A DNA stretch of 64,000 bases from an uncultured Granulosicoccus sp. (GCA_947495035.1 CANLXI010000009.1:124001-188000), one strand, 5' to 3'. Positions 31,323 to 41,528 are shown, counted from the first letter of the stretch. Made by a program: numbers and translations. The notes: a model not told the origin generated them from the letters alone.

Positions 31323-33260
31323 TCATCCCTCCTGCACGGCTGTATTCACAGCTCGGCCGCGGCTTGCGACCTCTTGTTCAAGCATCAAATTGAGTTCATC
31401 CAAAGTTAAAACACCCAGATCCTTGCCGTCACGGGTTCTCACGGCCACGGATCGACTCTCTACTTCACGGTCTCCGGCAACCAGCAGATACGGTACGCGT
31501 TGCAGCGTCCATTCGCGGATCTTGAAGCCGATTTTCTCATTGCGTACGTCGGTCTGCACGCGTAACCCACTATTTTGCAACACTTCTGCCACTTCTTCAA
31601 CAAATTGTGACTGCTTGTCGGTGATATTCATGACAACCGCCTGTACCGGCGAGAGCCACAAGGGTAGCTTGCCTTCGAAGTTCTCGATGAGAATTCCGAT
31701 GAAACGTTCGAAAGATCCCAGGATGGCCCGGTGCAGCATGACGGGCACCTGACGCTCACCATGCTCGTCGATATAACTCGCATCCAGACGTCCCGGCATC
31801 GAAAAATCCACCTGCATCGTGCCGCACTGCCAGACCCGGCCAATGCAATCCTTCAGCGAGAATTCTATCTTGGGACCATAGAACGCACCCTCTCCCGGTA
31901 ATTCTTCCCAGGGCAAGCCCTTGGCATCAAGCGCTTCGGCCAACGCTTTCTCCGACTTGTCCCAGGCCTCATCACTACCGACTCGCTTGGGCGGCCGCGT
32001 GGACAGGCGGTAGATCACCTCGGTGAAACCGAAATCCTCATAGACGGTGTGCAGAAAATCGATGAAATCACTGACCTCCGACTGAATCTGTTCTTCTGTA
32101 CAGAACACATGGGCGTCATCCTGGGTAAAGGCACGTACCCGCATGATCCCGTGCAACGCACCTGACATCTCGTTGCGGTGGCAGGAACCGAACTCTGCCA
32201 GACGCAGCGGCAGATCCCGGTAACTCTTGAGCCCCTGATTGAACACCTGGACGTGACAGGGGCAGTTCATCGGCTTGACCGCATATTGACGATCGTCGGT
32301 CTGAACAGTGAACATGTCGTCACCGAACTTGTCCGCATGGCCACTTTTCTGCCACAGAGAGAAGTCCACTACCTGCGGAGTCCGGATTTCCTGATAGCCA
32401 TGGGCAATCTGTTGCTCGCGCATGTACTGCTCAACGGCCAGATAGATGGCCCAGCCCTTGGGGTGCCAGAAAACCATTCCCGGTGCTTCGTCCTGCAGAT
32501 GAAACAGATCCTGCTGCTTGCCGATGCGCCGATGATCGCGCTTCTCGGCTTCCGCCAGATTGTGCAGGTGAGTCTTGAGCTCCTTGGGATTGGCGAAGGC
32601 CGTGCCATAGATTCTCTGCAACATGGTGTTGTTGGAATCCCCACGCCAGTAGGCGCCCGCCAGCTTGGTCAGTTTGAACGCTTTCAGATGACCGGTATTG
32701 GGTACATGAGGCCCCCGACACAGATCCGTGAAATCTCCCTGCGCATACAGAGACAGTGTCTCGCCAGCCGGAATGTCCTCGATGATCTCTGCTTTGTAGT
32801 CTTCGCCCAACCCCTTGAAATAGGCAATGGCATCATCGCGCTCGATGGTGGAACGCGCGACGGGAATGGCCTGCTCGGCAAGCTCCTTCATGCGCGCCTC
32901 GATCTTCTCCAGATCTTCCGGGGTGAACGAGCGCTCGTAGTCGAAGTCGTAATAGAAGCCGTCCTCTATAACCGGTCCGATGGACACTTGCGCCGAGGGA
33001 AACAGTTGCTTGACGGCCTGAGCCAGCAGATGAGCCGAGCTGTGACGCAGCAGAGGCAGGGCTTCGTCGCTCTTGGCGGTGACGACAGACAGGGTGGCAT
33101 CGTCGTTCATCAGATGGCTGGCATCCACCAGTTGTCCATCGACAACGCCGGCCAGGGTTGCCTTGGCCAGGCCAGGGCCGATGTCGGCAGCCACATCCAT
33201 GACAGAAACGGCTTCAGGGTACTGACGAGTACTACCGTCAGGCAGAGTAATGACAGGCAT
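31323..33260 (-). CDS. thrS: threonyl-tRNA synthetase
   Basis: A 645-residue class II synthetase. Domains in order: TGS domain ([19 protein letters not shown]), the editing domain with the metal-like set [16 protein letters not shown], the catalytic core with motif 2 [22 protein letters not shown] and the zinc cysteine in [10 protein letters not shown], and the C-terminal anticodon domain ([18 protein letters not shown]). The frame is open 29 codons upstream, but the ATG at 33260 with GGAG six bases before it is the family start. Its leader carries a tRNA-Thr-like hairpin (see the operator feature). First gene of the thrS-infC-rpmI-rplT transcript. Confidence 0.98.
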   Translation of the reverse strand: MPVITLPDGSTRQYPEAVSVMDVAADIGPGLAKATLAGVVDGQLVDASHLMNDDATLSVVTAKSDEALPLLRHSSAHLLAQAVKQLFPSAQVSIGPVIEDGFYYDFDYERSFTPEDLEKIEARMKELAEQAIPVARSTIERDDAIAYFKGLGEDYKAEIIEDIPAGETLSLYAQGDFTDLCRGPHVPNTGHLKAFKLTKLAGAYWRGDSNNTMLQRIYGTAFANPKELKTHLHNLAEAEKRDHRRIGKQQDLFHLQDEAPGMVFWHPKGWAIYLAVEQYMREQQIAHGYQEIRTPQVVDFSLWQKSGHADKFGDDMFTVQTDDRQYAVKPMNCPCHVQVFNQGLKSYRDLPLRLAEFGSCHRNEMSGALHGIMRVRAFTQDDAHVFCTEEQIQSEVSDFIDFLHTVYEDFGFTEVIYRLSTRPPKRVGSDEAWDKSEKALAEALDAKGLPWEELPGEGAFYGPKIEFSLKDCIGRVWQCGTMQVDFSMPGRLDASYIDEHGERQVPVMLHRAILGSFERFIGILIENFEGKLPLWLSPVQAVVMNITDKQSQFVEEVAEVLQNSGLRVQTDVRNEKIGFKIREWTLQRVPYLLVAGDREVESRSVAVRTRDGKDLGVLTLDELNLMLEQEVASRGRAVNTAVQEG

Positions 33261-33274
33261 GTTGATCTCCAGTG

Positions 33275-33330
33275 GTGACCCGTACGAGAGGTCACTTAAA
33301 TTGTCAGTGGTGGCCACTACGTGAGGCCAC
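33275..33330 (-). promoter_or_regulatory. thrS translational operator with tRNA-Thr anticodon-arm mimic
   Basis: Two hairpins lie in the thrS leader. The downstream one (33295-33275) has the stem GTGACCT/GGGTCAC (7 bp with one G-U) and a seven-base loop CTCGTAC. In tRNA numbering this loop is C32 U33 C34 G35 U36 A37 C38: anticodon CGU for threonine, with conserved U33 and A37. It ends four bases before the GGAG ribosome site. The upstream hairpin (33330-33310) is GTGGCC/GGCCAC with a 9-base loop. This order, hairpin then single strand then anticodon mimic then ribosome site, is that of the E. coli thrS operator, where ThrRS binds and blocks ribosomes. Confidence 0.8.
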
Positions 33331-33468
33331 GTGTGATCGTGAGGCACGAATACTACTGCAAATCACTTACCGAGTGGACGCCAGGCGAAGCTCGATGGAC
33401 CATGGAGAGTCGTCAGGCGCTCAATGAAAGAAAATTCGATCGGGTTGAAAAATAGATGGTCTTGAGTG

Positions 33469-33497
33469 TTGACCCCGACAAAACACTTCCATAGAAT
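33469..33497 (+). promoter_or_regulatory. sigma-70 promoter of tRNA-Val
   Basis: TTGACC (33469-33474) and TAGAAT (33492-33497) with a 17-base spacer, followed by a GC-rich discriminator typical of stringently controlled stable-RNA promoters. The start point should fall a few bases before the tRNA. Confidence 0.8.
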
Positions 33498-33510
33498 ACG
33501 CCCCAACGGC

Positions 33511-33587
33511 AGGCGCGTAGCTCAGTTGGTTAGAGCATCACCTTGACATGGTGGGGGTCGTTGGTTCGAATCCAATCGCGCCTACCA
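33511..33587 (+). tRNA. tRNA-Val (GAC)
   Basis: A 77-nt tRNA with encoded CCA. The acceptor AGGCGCG pairs with CGCGCCT, the T arm is GTTGGTTCGAATCCAAT, and the anticodon loop TTGACAT reads GAC. No intrinsic terminator with a U-run follows; purB starts 56 bp later, so read-through into purB is possible. A weak 6-bp inverted repeat lies at 33602-33621. Confidence 0.97.
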
Positions 33588-33610
33588 ATATCCCTTCAAG
33601 AACGTTGTGA

Positions 33611-35008
<1,398 letters not shown>

Positions 35009-35121
35009 CGCATCAAGCGGCCTCGGCAGTGATCGCCTGCACGTCCGCCCTCAACGTTCAGTCATCGATTTCCACTGCCTGGCCATCTGGACGGGCAACG
35101 TCAATCTCAGGATGAACCGTC

Positions 35122-36315
35122 ATGAATCACGCCCGTATCCAGTGGCCAGATGAGCTTGACGAAGCGCGTTTCCTGGCAGAGTACTGGCAGAAGAAGCCGC
35201 TACTGATCCGACAGGCTCTGCCATCATTCGACACGCCTCTGCCGGCAGACGAACTGGCGGGATTGTCGCTGGAGCCCGAAACGACACCGCGTCTGATCAC
35301 TCGCGATACCAGTGGCGCCTATCATCTGGAGCACGGGCCTTTCGAAGCGGAACGCTTCGAGACGCTGACAGGCAATGACTGGTCTTTGCTGGTGACCGAT
35401 GTCGACAAACACCTACCGGAACTTGCCGCTTACCTGCAACCATTCAACTTCCTGCCCAGCTGGCGCATCGATGACCTGATGGTCAGCTATGCGCCACCCG
35501 GGGCGTCGGTTGGCGCTCATATCGATGAATATGACGTCTTTCTCCTGCAGGCGAGTGGTTCTCGACGTTGGTCCATCGACCAGCATGCCAACCGCTCCAG
35601 CGCCTTGCTGCCCGATTCCGAATTGCGCATCCTCGCCGATTTCCATGCCAGCGACAGCTGGGAGCTGCTACCGGGCGACCTGTTGTACCTGCCACCGGGC
35701 GTTCCTCATCACGGTGTAGCCTGTGCAGAACCCTGTACTACCTGGTCGATCGGATTCAGAGCGCCCACCCACGCCGATTTCGTGATGCGACTGGCGGAGA
35801 TGATTGCCGAAGGTCTGCCGCAACAGCGTTACACCGATCACATCACGAGGCCCGCCCTGCCCGGAGAAATCGACGCCGAGGCACTGCAACGTTTTGCCCG
35901 GATATGGCACGAGGCGCTCAAGCAGGACAGTGAGGTTCTGGCAGATCTGACAGGCCGCTTTCTGACCGAATCGGTGAATGTCACGCAAGTATCGGACAAT
36001 GACGTACCACAGACCGAGGCATCCGAATGCCGATTCTGGATGCTATCCCCGTTCAGCCGTGTGGCGTGGCGACGGTCATTGGATCAGGCATCCGCGGCGG
36101 TAACCCTGTACATCGATGGTGAGACTCATGCCTGCAGCCAGGATCTCGCCATGCAACTGGCAACACCCGGTCATTGCCTCGAACTGAATCGGGAAACGCA
36201 TGAGGCGCAGGATCACGAATTACTGCAACAACTGGTGCACTCCGGGGTGCTGATTGCCGCCGAACAGGACGAACAGGACGAACAGGACGAACAGGACGAA
36301 CAGGACGAACAATAG
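35122..36315 (+). CDS. roxA: RoxA/YcfD-type ribosomal oxygenase (JmjC cupin)
   Basis: A 397-residue Fe(II)/2-oxoglutarate oxygenase related to E. coli YcfD, which hydroxylates an arginine of ribosomal protein L16. The N-terminus has FLAEYWQKKPLLIRQALP, the iron ligands H133 and D135 are in GAHIDEYDVF, and the distal His is in GVPHHGVA (196-197). A C-terminal winged-helix-like part follows. The final 17 residues are (EQD)5-EQ, made by five exact copies of a 9-base repeat, and are not part of the fold. purB-roxA adjacency is common in this class. The substrate is inferred from the family. Confidence 0.9.
   Translation: MNHARIQWPDELDEARFLAEYWQKKPLLIRQALPSFDTPLPADELAGLSLEPETTPRLITRDTSGAYHLEHGPFEAERFETLTGNDWSLLVTDVDKHLPELAAYLQPFNFLPSWRIDDLMVSYAPPGASVGAHIDEYDVFLLQASGSRRWSIDQHANRSSALLPDSELRILADFHASDSWELLPGDLLYLPPGVPHHGVACAEPCTTWSIGFRAPTHADFVMRLAEMIAEGLPQQRYTDHITRPALPGEIDAEALQRFARIWHEALKQDSEVLADLTGRFLTESVNVTQVSDNDVPQTEASECRFWMLSPFSRVAWRRSLDQASAAVTLYIDGETHACSQDLAMQLATPGHCLELNRETHEAQDHELLQQLVHSGVLIAAEQDEQDEQDEQDEQDEQ
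36262..36312 (+). repeat. 9-bp in-frame tandem repeat at the 3' end of roxA
   Basis: Five perfect copies of GAACAGGAC (36262-36306) plus a partial copy GAACAA, just before TAG. The unit is a multiple of three, so copy-number change would lengthen or shorten an acidic tail without breaking the frame. Confidence 0.95.
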
Positions 36316-36362
36316 CGTATGACGTTCGGCATCTCGGCACCAGGCCAACTCGGCATTGCGCC

Positions 36363-36755
36363 TCAGGACGCCATGCCACCCAGAGCAGGCCGCTGTGAAA
36401 GTGTTGCGATGCAGGCAATCAGATCCGCCGACTTGAACGGTTTTTCGAAATAGTCGATGGCACCGGCCATCATCGCCTCGCTGCGCAGCCCGGGCTGCTT
36501 GCTGGCTGTCATGATGATATTCATGACGGAGGCTGTGCGTACATTGCTGGTGAATCCCCCCATGACTTCGAAACCCGTGCCGTCCGGCAGGTTGAAATCG
36601 ATCAGGGCGATATCCGGCGGTTGCTGCCCTGCCTCGCGAAAGGCTGCGGCCTTGTCATTGACGACGGCAACCTGGAATCCTTCTGCCTGCAAACGGATCT
36701 TCAAGGCAAGAGCAATGTACTTGTCATCTTCTACAAGCAGTATTCGCTTTCCCAT
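36363..36755 (-). CDS. stand-alone response-regulator receiver, copy A
   Basis: A 130-residue single-domain receiver. Acidic pocket D10 D11, phosphoacceptor D53 (IALIDFNLPDG), switch T83 (IIMTAS) and K105 (FEKPF) are all present. There is no output domain, so it must act by protein contact or in a phosphorelay. It is the last of three leftward genes: receiver B, the small DHp-like gene, then this one. Every key residue has the same number as in receiver B, so the two are paralogues. Confidence 0.93.
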   Translation of the reverse strand: MGKRILLVEDDKYIALALKIRLQAEGFQVAVVNDKAAAFREAGQQPPDIALIDFNLPDGTGFEVMGGFTSNVRTASVMNIIMTASKQPGLRSEAMMAGAIDYFEKPFKSADLIACIATLSQRPALGGMAS

Positions 36756-36824
36756 CTGTGTTCTCTGGTAAATGTTCCGGACGTCGCAAGGCCGATCCTG
36801 ATTCTTCGAGTGCGATTCGGCAAA

Positions 36825-37163
36825 TCAGTCACTGGGGGTGGCAGCATCGCCGCCCGCCCTTGCCGGGATGACGTCGCGCACCATCGTCGACAGCAGCCTG
36901 GACAGCCTGTCGGACGACAGTTGCAACATCGGCATGCACTGCTCTACATCTTCGACCAGTAGTTCGTTGACCTGCTGCTTCAGCCCTTCCACATCGCAGC
37001 TGGATTTCTCACCATGCTCTCCCTCCCCCGCCGGTACCAGGCATTGCAGCACTTCGGTCAATTGCACGAGCGAATCCTGCACCTCCTTGTGCAGACCCGA
37101 ATGGTTCAGCATGGCCGCACGTATATCGTGAAGCAGGATCGCATGTTCCTCAGAGTGCAACAT
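36825..37163 (-). CDS. orphan DHp-like (histidine phosphotransfer) small protein
   Basis: A 112-residue helical protein with no ATPase domain. The first helix, AILLHDIRAAMLNHSG, places His12 in an H-box like that of HisKA domains (H-D/E-x-R-x-x-L). After a polar linker the second helix, VEQCMPMLQLSSDRLSRLLSTM, resembles the second DHp helix of sensor kinases. It is wedged between two stand-alone receivers, all on one strand and within 70 bp of each other. A phosphotransfer or dimerisation role between the receivers is inferred. GTG at 37172, directly after the stop of receiver B, is an alternative start. Confidence 0.6.
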   Translation of the reverse strand: MLHSEEHAILLHDIRAAMLNHSGLHKEVQDSLVQLTEVLQCLVPAGEGEHGEKSSCDVEGLKQQVNELLVEDVEQCMPMLQLSSDRLSRLLSTMVRDVIPARAGGDAATPSD

Positions 37164-37172
37164 CGGAGTCAC

Positions 37173-37538
37173 TCAATGGGTGAACTTGTCGATGGCTTCC
37201 ACCAACTGCGCAGCCTGGAAGGGCTTTTCCAGATAGGCACTTTCTCCGTAACTTGCCGCTCGCCGACGCATTTCCGGATCCTTGCTGGCCGTGATGAAAA
37301 TGATCGGAGTGATTCCCAGATTTGCCGACGCTCGTAAGCGGTCAGCCACGACGAAGCCATTGCCACCGGGCAGATTGATATCCAGCAGGATGACTTCAGG
37401 CTGGCAGCGAACCGCAGCCTTCATGGCATAGACGGCATCGGCGGCAGAATCCACCTTGTACCCCATGGCCTGCAGTCGCAGCGACAGGGCCATGGTGATT
37501 TTCTTGTCATCTTCAACGAGCAGGATGGTTTGTGTCAT
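37173..37538 (-). CDS. stand-alone response-regulator receiver, copy B
   Basis: A 121-residue single-domain receiver: ILLVEDDKK at the N-terminus, D53 in VILLDINLPGGNG, T83 (IFITAS) and K105 (YLEKPF). No output domain is fused. It opens the three-gene cluster and its stop codon directly touches the start of the small DHp-like gene. The 344 bp upstream hold a 7-bp tandem repeat and the presumed promoter. Confidence 0.93.
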   Translation of the reverse strand: MTQTILLVEDDKKITMALSLRLQAMGYKVDSAADAVYAMKAAVRCQPEVILLDINLPGGNGFVVADRLRASANLGITPIIFITASKDPEMRRRAASYGESAYLEKPFQAAQLVEAIDKFTH

Positions 37539-37882
37539 TTTTATTCTTCTGTCGTAGCCGACTCAATTGCGCAACAACGCTTGGGATGGCTAACGGCAGA
37601 GACACTCAGGCTCCTGAGCACGGTATTCGGTCAGGTCACGTTATCAACAAGTTACTTGTTGGTTCTGGGAGCTGCCTCTCCGACTGGCTGTGAGCTGAAT
37701 CCGGTTATCGCTCGACCACGCACGCCGCCACGGTGTTACCGCCACAGGTCACAGCAACAACTACGGACAGGCTGCAGGCACTCTGGCACCTGGCACCTGG
37801 CACCTGGCACCTGGCACCTGGCACCTGGCACCTGGCACCTGGCACCTGGCACTCGGGCACTCGGGCACTCTGGCCCATTCCC
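37539..37882. other. gene-free region between kdsB and the receiver cluster
   Basis: A 344 bp gap. The kdsB-proximal part is a 7-bp minisatellite (37783-37868). The rest, 37539-37782, should contain the promoter of the receiver cluster on the minus strand. No sigma-70 pair is convincing. Open frames here (for example repeats of VPGARCQ) come from the repeat itself. Confidence 0.7.
37783..37868. repeat. 7-bp minisatellite with 8-bp variant end
   Basis: Ten perfect tandem copies of CTGGCAC (37783-37852) followed by two 8-bp variant copies TCGGGCAC (37853-37868) and a fading remnant. It lies 15 bp past the kdsB stop codon and upstream of the receiver cluster. Perfect copies suggest recent slippage expansion. 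Confidence 0.97.
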
Positions 37883-38665
37883 TCAGGGAGACTGGAAATG
37901 CGAAGCCAGCACAGGTTCGAGAACGGACACGTCATCGGGGTGATCGATGCCACGCGCACGACTAGGCTCTACCTGCCCTACATGAATCCTGCCGCCGTGA
38001 AAGAGCACTCTCAGTTGTTCGAGCTGCTCTTCCTGTTCCAGGGCACAGGCCTGCAGCGCGTGATAGTTCAGCAGATAGCCGCAGCGATAGGCGTACAGGC
38101 CGATGTGCAGGAACGAGGCCGGGAAGCTGTCGACAGCGGCTCCCGCTGCCGTGCTCAGATCTCGACGCACTGGAATGGATGCACGACTGAAATACAGGGC
38201 CATGTCTCGACTGTCTCGCACCACCTTGACCCGGTTGACGTCACGATAATCCTGCATGTCCTCGATCGGCATGCACAGGGTGGCCATGTCGGCATCTCTC
38301 ACCCGTTCGAGATTGGCGGCCAGCATGTCCAGATGATGGGCTGGCGTAGCCGGTTCATCACCTTGCAGACCGACGATCAGTCGGTCATGTTGCCAGTGCC
38401 TGCTGCGGGCGACCTCGGCAATGCGATCCGTACCGCTGGGGTGTTCCCTGTCAGTCATCTGCACATCGACACCCGCATCGGCACAGACCGAGAAAATGCG
38501 TTCATCATCCGTTGCAACGACCACCGATTCGGCTGCCGATTCACGCGCTCTGGCCACCGTATGCAGGATCATCGGCTTGCCGTTCAGCAAATGCAGCGGT
38601 TTTCCCGGAAAGCGGCTGGATGCATATCGGGCGGGAATGACAATGGTATAGGCCAGCTCGTTCAT
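37883..38665 (-). CDS. kdsB: CMP-Kdo synthetase
   Basis: A 260-residue enzyme that activates Kdo as CMP-Kdo for LPS core assembly. It has the nucleotide-binding start YTIVIPARYASSRFPGKPL, the substrate motif TDREHPSGTDRIAEVA and GLQGDEPATP, plus HIGLYAYRCGYL. The ATG overlaps the lpxK stop by four bases. No small Trm112/YcaR gene lies between lpxK and kdsB, as it does in E. coli. Confidence 0.97.
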   Translation of the reverse strand: MNELAYTIVIPARYASSRFPGKPLHLLNGKPMILHTVARARESAAESVVVATDDERIFSVCADAGVDVQMTDREHPSGTDRIAEVARSRHWQHDRLIVGLQGDEPATPAHHLDMLAANLERVRDADMATLCMPIEDMQDYRDVNRVKVVRDSRDMALYFSRASIPVRRDLSTAAGAAVDSFPASFLHIGLYAYRCGYLLNYHALQACALEQEEQLEQLRVLFHGGRIHVGQVEPSRARGIDHPDDVSVLEPVLASHFQSP

Positions 38666-39768
38666 CTACCGGAGAATCCTCTGCAATGTGGTGTCAGGCA
38701 ATCGGTCTGTCGGGACTGACGCAATGTTCGCTCCAACGCATCGATTGCCCTGGCCAGCTCATCGTTCAACTGTATCTGCACAGCAACTTCATGGACCTTG
38801 TCAGTCAGGCCGGTCATGGCCTGCAATTTGACGGCATCCTTCGACGTGATCAATACCGGATCATCATCATCAAAGGATAGATCATCCAGCGTGAATCGAT
38901 GATGATCCGGCAAGGGATGGGCGTCGACCTGCAGCCCACAGGCTGCCAGACTGTCAAAGAAGCGCTGGGGGTTGCCGATACCCGCCACGGCATGCACGCG
39001 GCGCCCGACCATCGAGGCCATGTCGACGCACTGCCCGGAACTCAACTGGCGCAATCGGCCCGGCAGTAACTGAAAAGTCTGATTCTGCACCTCACCGTCA
39101 ACGTGGCGTCCGAAAACCTTCTGCAGCGACCGGTGCAGCCAGTCGTCTGCCGGCTCCTTGCCAGTGAACGGAGCCTGTATCGCGATCAGATCGGCTGCGG
39201 CCAATCGCGACGGGGGTTCACGCAAGGGGCCGGCCGGCATGAGCCAACGGTTTCCCAGGCCGCGCACGCCATCGATCACCACGATATCGGCCACACGCTC
39301 CATGCGCAGATGCTGCAGCCCATCATCGGAAAAGACCACATCCGCATCGGTATCCCTGACGATACGCGCAACCGCCGCCGCTCGATCAACACAGACGCAG
39401 ACCGGCACCGCGCACTGCTGATACAGCATGACCGGCTCATCCCCTGCCGTGCTCGGCGTATCCTCGTCCGTCAGCAAGTGCGGCTGTTCGTATCGCGGAC
39501 CACCATAGCCGCGACTGACAATGGCTGGCTTCCAGCCCGCCTGCCGGAACCGGGACACCAGCTCAGCGCAAAGCGGCGTCTTGCCGGTACCGCCAACCGA
39601 CAGATTACCGACGACGATAACCGGCAGTCGGGATGGCACCGTACGCAGCACGCCCAGGCGATACAGCAGTCGGCGCCCACGCAGAAGCCAGGAAAAGAGC
39701 CACGATATCGGCCACAGGACACAGGCTCGCCAGCTACGCAGCTGCCAGAATCGTGGCAATGACTTCAT
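38662..39768 (-). CDS. lpxK: tetraacyldisaccharide 4'-kinase
   Basis: A 368-residue membrane-associated kinase of lipid A synthesis. A hydrophobic N-terminal segment (ACVLWPISWLFSWLLRG) anchors it, the P-loop is VVGNLSVGGTGKTP (about 52-65), and SRGYGG, GDEPVML and FSDDGLQH are family motifs, the last holding catalytic Asp residues. It converts lipid A disaccharide to lipid IVA. It overlaps kdsB and follows msbA by 20 bp, so it belongs to the comEC-exbB-exbD-msbA-lpxK-kdsB run. Confidence 0.97.
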   Translation of the reverse strand: MKSLPRFWQLRSWRACVLWPISWLFSWLLRGRRLLYRLGVLRTVPSRLPVIVVGNLSVGGTGKTPLCAELVSRFRQAGWKPAIVSRGYGGPRYEQPHLLTDEDTPSTAGDEPVMLYQQCAVPVCVCVDRAAAVARIVRDTDADVVFSDDGLQHLRMERVADIVVIDGVRGLGNRWLMPAGPLREPPSRLAAADLIAIQAPFTGKEPADDWLHRSLQKVFGRHVDGEVQNQTFQLLPGRLRQLSSGQCVDMASMVGRRVHAVAGIGNPQRFFDSLAACGLQVDAHPLPDHHRFTLDDLSFDDDDPVLITSKDAVKLQAMTGLTDKVHEVAVQIQLNDELARAIDALERTLRQSRQTDCLTPHCRGFSGR

Positions 39769-39788
39769 GCGCCGGAGAATCGCCTAGT

Positions 39789-41528
39789 TCAACGAAACTG
39801 CAATTGATGCAGCTTGTAGTAATGCAATTTGCGCGCCAGCAGTTCCTGATGATTGCCTACCTCGACAATCTCGCCATGATCCATCACCACGATGCGATCA
39901 GCCTGTTCGATGGTCGACAGGCGATGAGCGATGACCAGCGTCGTCCGGCCTGCCATCAAAGCGTCCAGCCCCTGCTGAACCTTGCGTTCCGATTCGGTAT
40001 CCAGGGCCGAAGTGGCTTCGTCGAGAATCAGGATCGGTGCATTCTTCAACAGGGCTCTGGCAATGGCAACACGCTGCTTCTGACCTCCCGAGAGCATCAC
40101 GCCATTTTCCCCGACCATGGTTTCATAGCCATCCGGCAAACGTGAAATGAAGTCGTGTGCATGAGCGGCCTTGCAGGCGGCATGCAAGGCCTGCTCGTCG
40201 ATCGAGTCACGACTGCCGTAGGCGATATTGCTGGCAATCGTGTCATTGAACAGCATGACATCCTGGCTGACCGTGGCAATTCGGCTGCGCAGGGATTGCA
40301 GCGTATAATCGTCCACCGAATGACCATTGACCAGGACCTCCCCGCTTTCCAGCTCATACAGCCGCGGCAGCAGATTGACCAGTGATGTCTTGCCACTGCC
40401 CGATTCACCCACGAATGCCACGGTCTCACCACTGTCGATCGCAAGACTGACATTGCGCAGCACCGACGGTTTGCCTTCCTGATACCGCAGACTGACATCA
40501 CGGTACTCGATACGGCGTATGTCGGACTCCAGTTCGCGGGTGCCCAGATCGAGTTCCGACTCCAGATCCAGAATAGCAAACAGACTCTCGCCCGCCGCTA
40601 TGCCTTTCTGAATCTGGCTGTTGAGTGTCGTCATGCGTTTCAATGGCGCGAACAGCAGCAGCATGGCGGTGATGAACGACATGAAACTGCCCACGGAGAT
40701 GCGATCGGCAACCTCTCCACTGGAGGCGATATAGACGATGACGGCCAGTGCCAGCGCTACCAGCAGTTGCACGATCGGCTCGTTCATGGCCTTGACCACG
40801 GTCTCCTTCATGTTGAAGGCACGATTGCGTTCATTGGCCAGCTGGAAGGCCTGCATCTCTTCTTCCTGACCACCGAAGATCTTGATCACTCGTGCACCTT
40901 CCACTGCTTCCTGAATCACGTGGCTGACATCCCCCATCGATCCCTGGATGCTGCGACTGATTGCACGGAACTGTCGACTGACGCGCGACACGATGATGCC
41001 GATGATCGGTCCGATCACCAGAAAGGCCAGTGACAACTGCCAGCTCTGGTAGAACATGAGTCCGAACAGGCCGATGGCAGTCAGACTGTCGCGCACCATG
41101 ACGGTCAGAGAGCTGCTGGCCGCATTGGCAACCATCTGGCTGTTGAAGGTGATGCGCGAGATCAGTTCACCGGATGAGGCCTTGTCATAGAACGAGGTTG
41201 GCAGTGTCAGATACTTTTCGAATATCTCGCCGCGCAATTGCTTGATGACGCGCCAGCCTATCCAGGCGATGTAGTAGGTCGAGGCAAAGCCGGCGATACC
41301 GCGCAGTACAAAGATGCCGATGATCATCAGGGGCACCAGCAGAATGGCCTGCTGATCCTGTTCCACGAAGCTGCCATCGAGCATCGGCTTCATCAGGGCA
41401 GCAAAGGCAGTATCGGTGACTGCGTAGCCCACCATGCCGATCACGGCAATGGCAAATTCCCGGCGATACGGCTTGACGTAACGGAGCAGCCGACCATAGG
41501 TTTCCTTGCCGGCGACCGCCGGTTCCAT
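39789..41528 (-). CDS. msbA: lipid A export ATP-binding/permease protein MsbA
   Basis: A 579-residue half-transporter that flips lipid A-core to the periplasmic leaflet. Six membrane helices fill the first 320 residues, with the second to third coupling region QLRGEIFEKYLTLPTSFYD. The ATPase domain has Walker A GESGSGKTS, Q-loop VSQDVMLFND, signature LSGGQKQRVAIARAL and Walker B ILILDEATSALD followed by the H-loop (AHRLST). The frame opens with GTG at 41552; the ATG at 41528 matches family starts better. lpxK follows. Confidence 0.96.
   Translation of the reverse strand: MEPAVAGKETYGRLLRYVKPYRREFAIAVIGMVGYAVTDTAFAALMKPMLDGSFVEQDQQAILLVPLMIIGIFVLRGIAGFASTYYIAWIGWRVIKQLRGEIFEKYLTLPTSFYDKASSGELISRITFNSQMVANAASSSLTVMVRDSLTAIGLFGLMFYQSWQLSLAFLVIGPIIGIIVSRVSRQFRAISRSIQGSMGDVSHVIQEAVEGARVIKIFGGQEEEMQAFQLANERNRAFNMKETVVKAMNEPIVQLLVALALAVIVYIASSGEVADRISVGSFMSFITAMLLLFAPLKRMTTLNSQIQKGIAAGESLFAILDLESELDLGTRELESDIRRIEYRDVSLRYQEGKPSVLRNVSLAIDSGETVAFVGESGSGKTSLVNLLPRLYELESGEVLVNGHSVDDYTLQSLRSRIATVSQDVMLFNDTIASNIAYGSRDSIDEQALHAACKAAHAHDFISRLPDGYETMVGENGVMLSGGQKQRVAIARALLKNAPILILDEATSALDTESERKVQQGLDALMAGRTTLVIAHRLSTIEQADRIVVMDHGEIVEVGNHQELLARKLHYYKLHQLQFR

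Noticed and set aside
37783..37868. Tandem 7-bp units as a CRISPR array
   Set aside because: The unit is far too short and there are no spacers or cas genes.
37705..38719. Frames with repeated GARCQVP or HLAPGTW units over the 7-bp repeat
   Set aside because: The repetitive peptides are made by the minisatellite itself, and the longer frame is antisense to kdsB.
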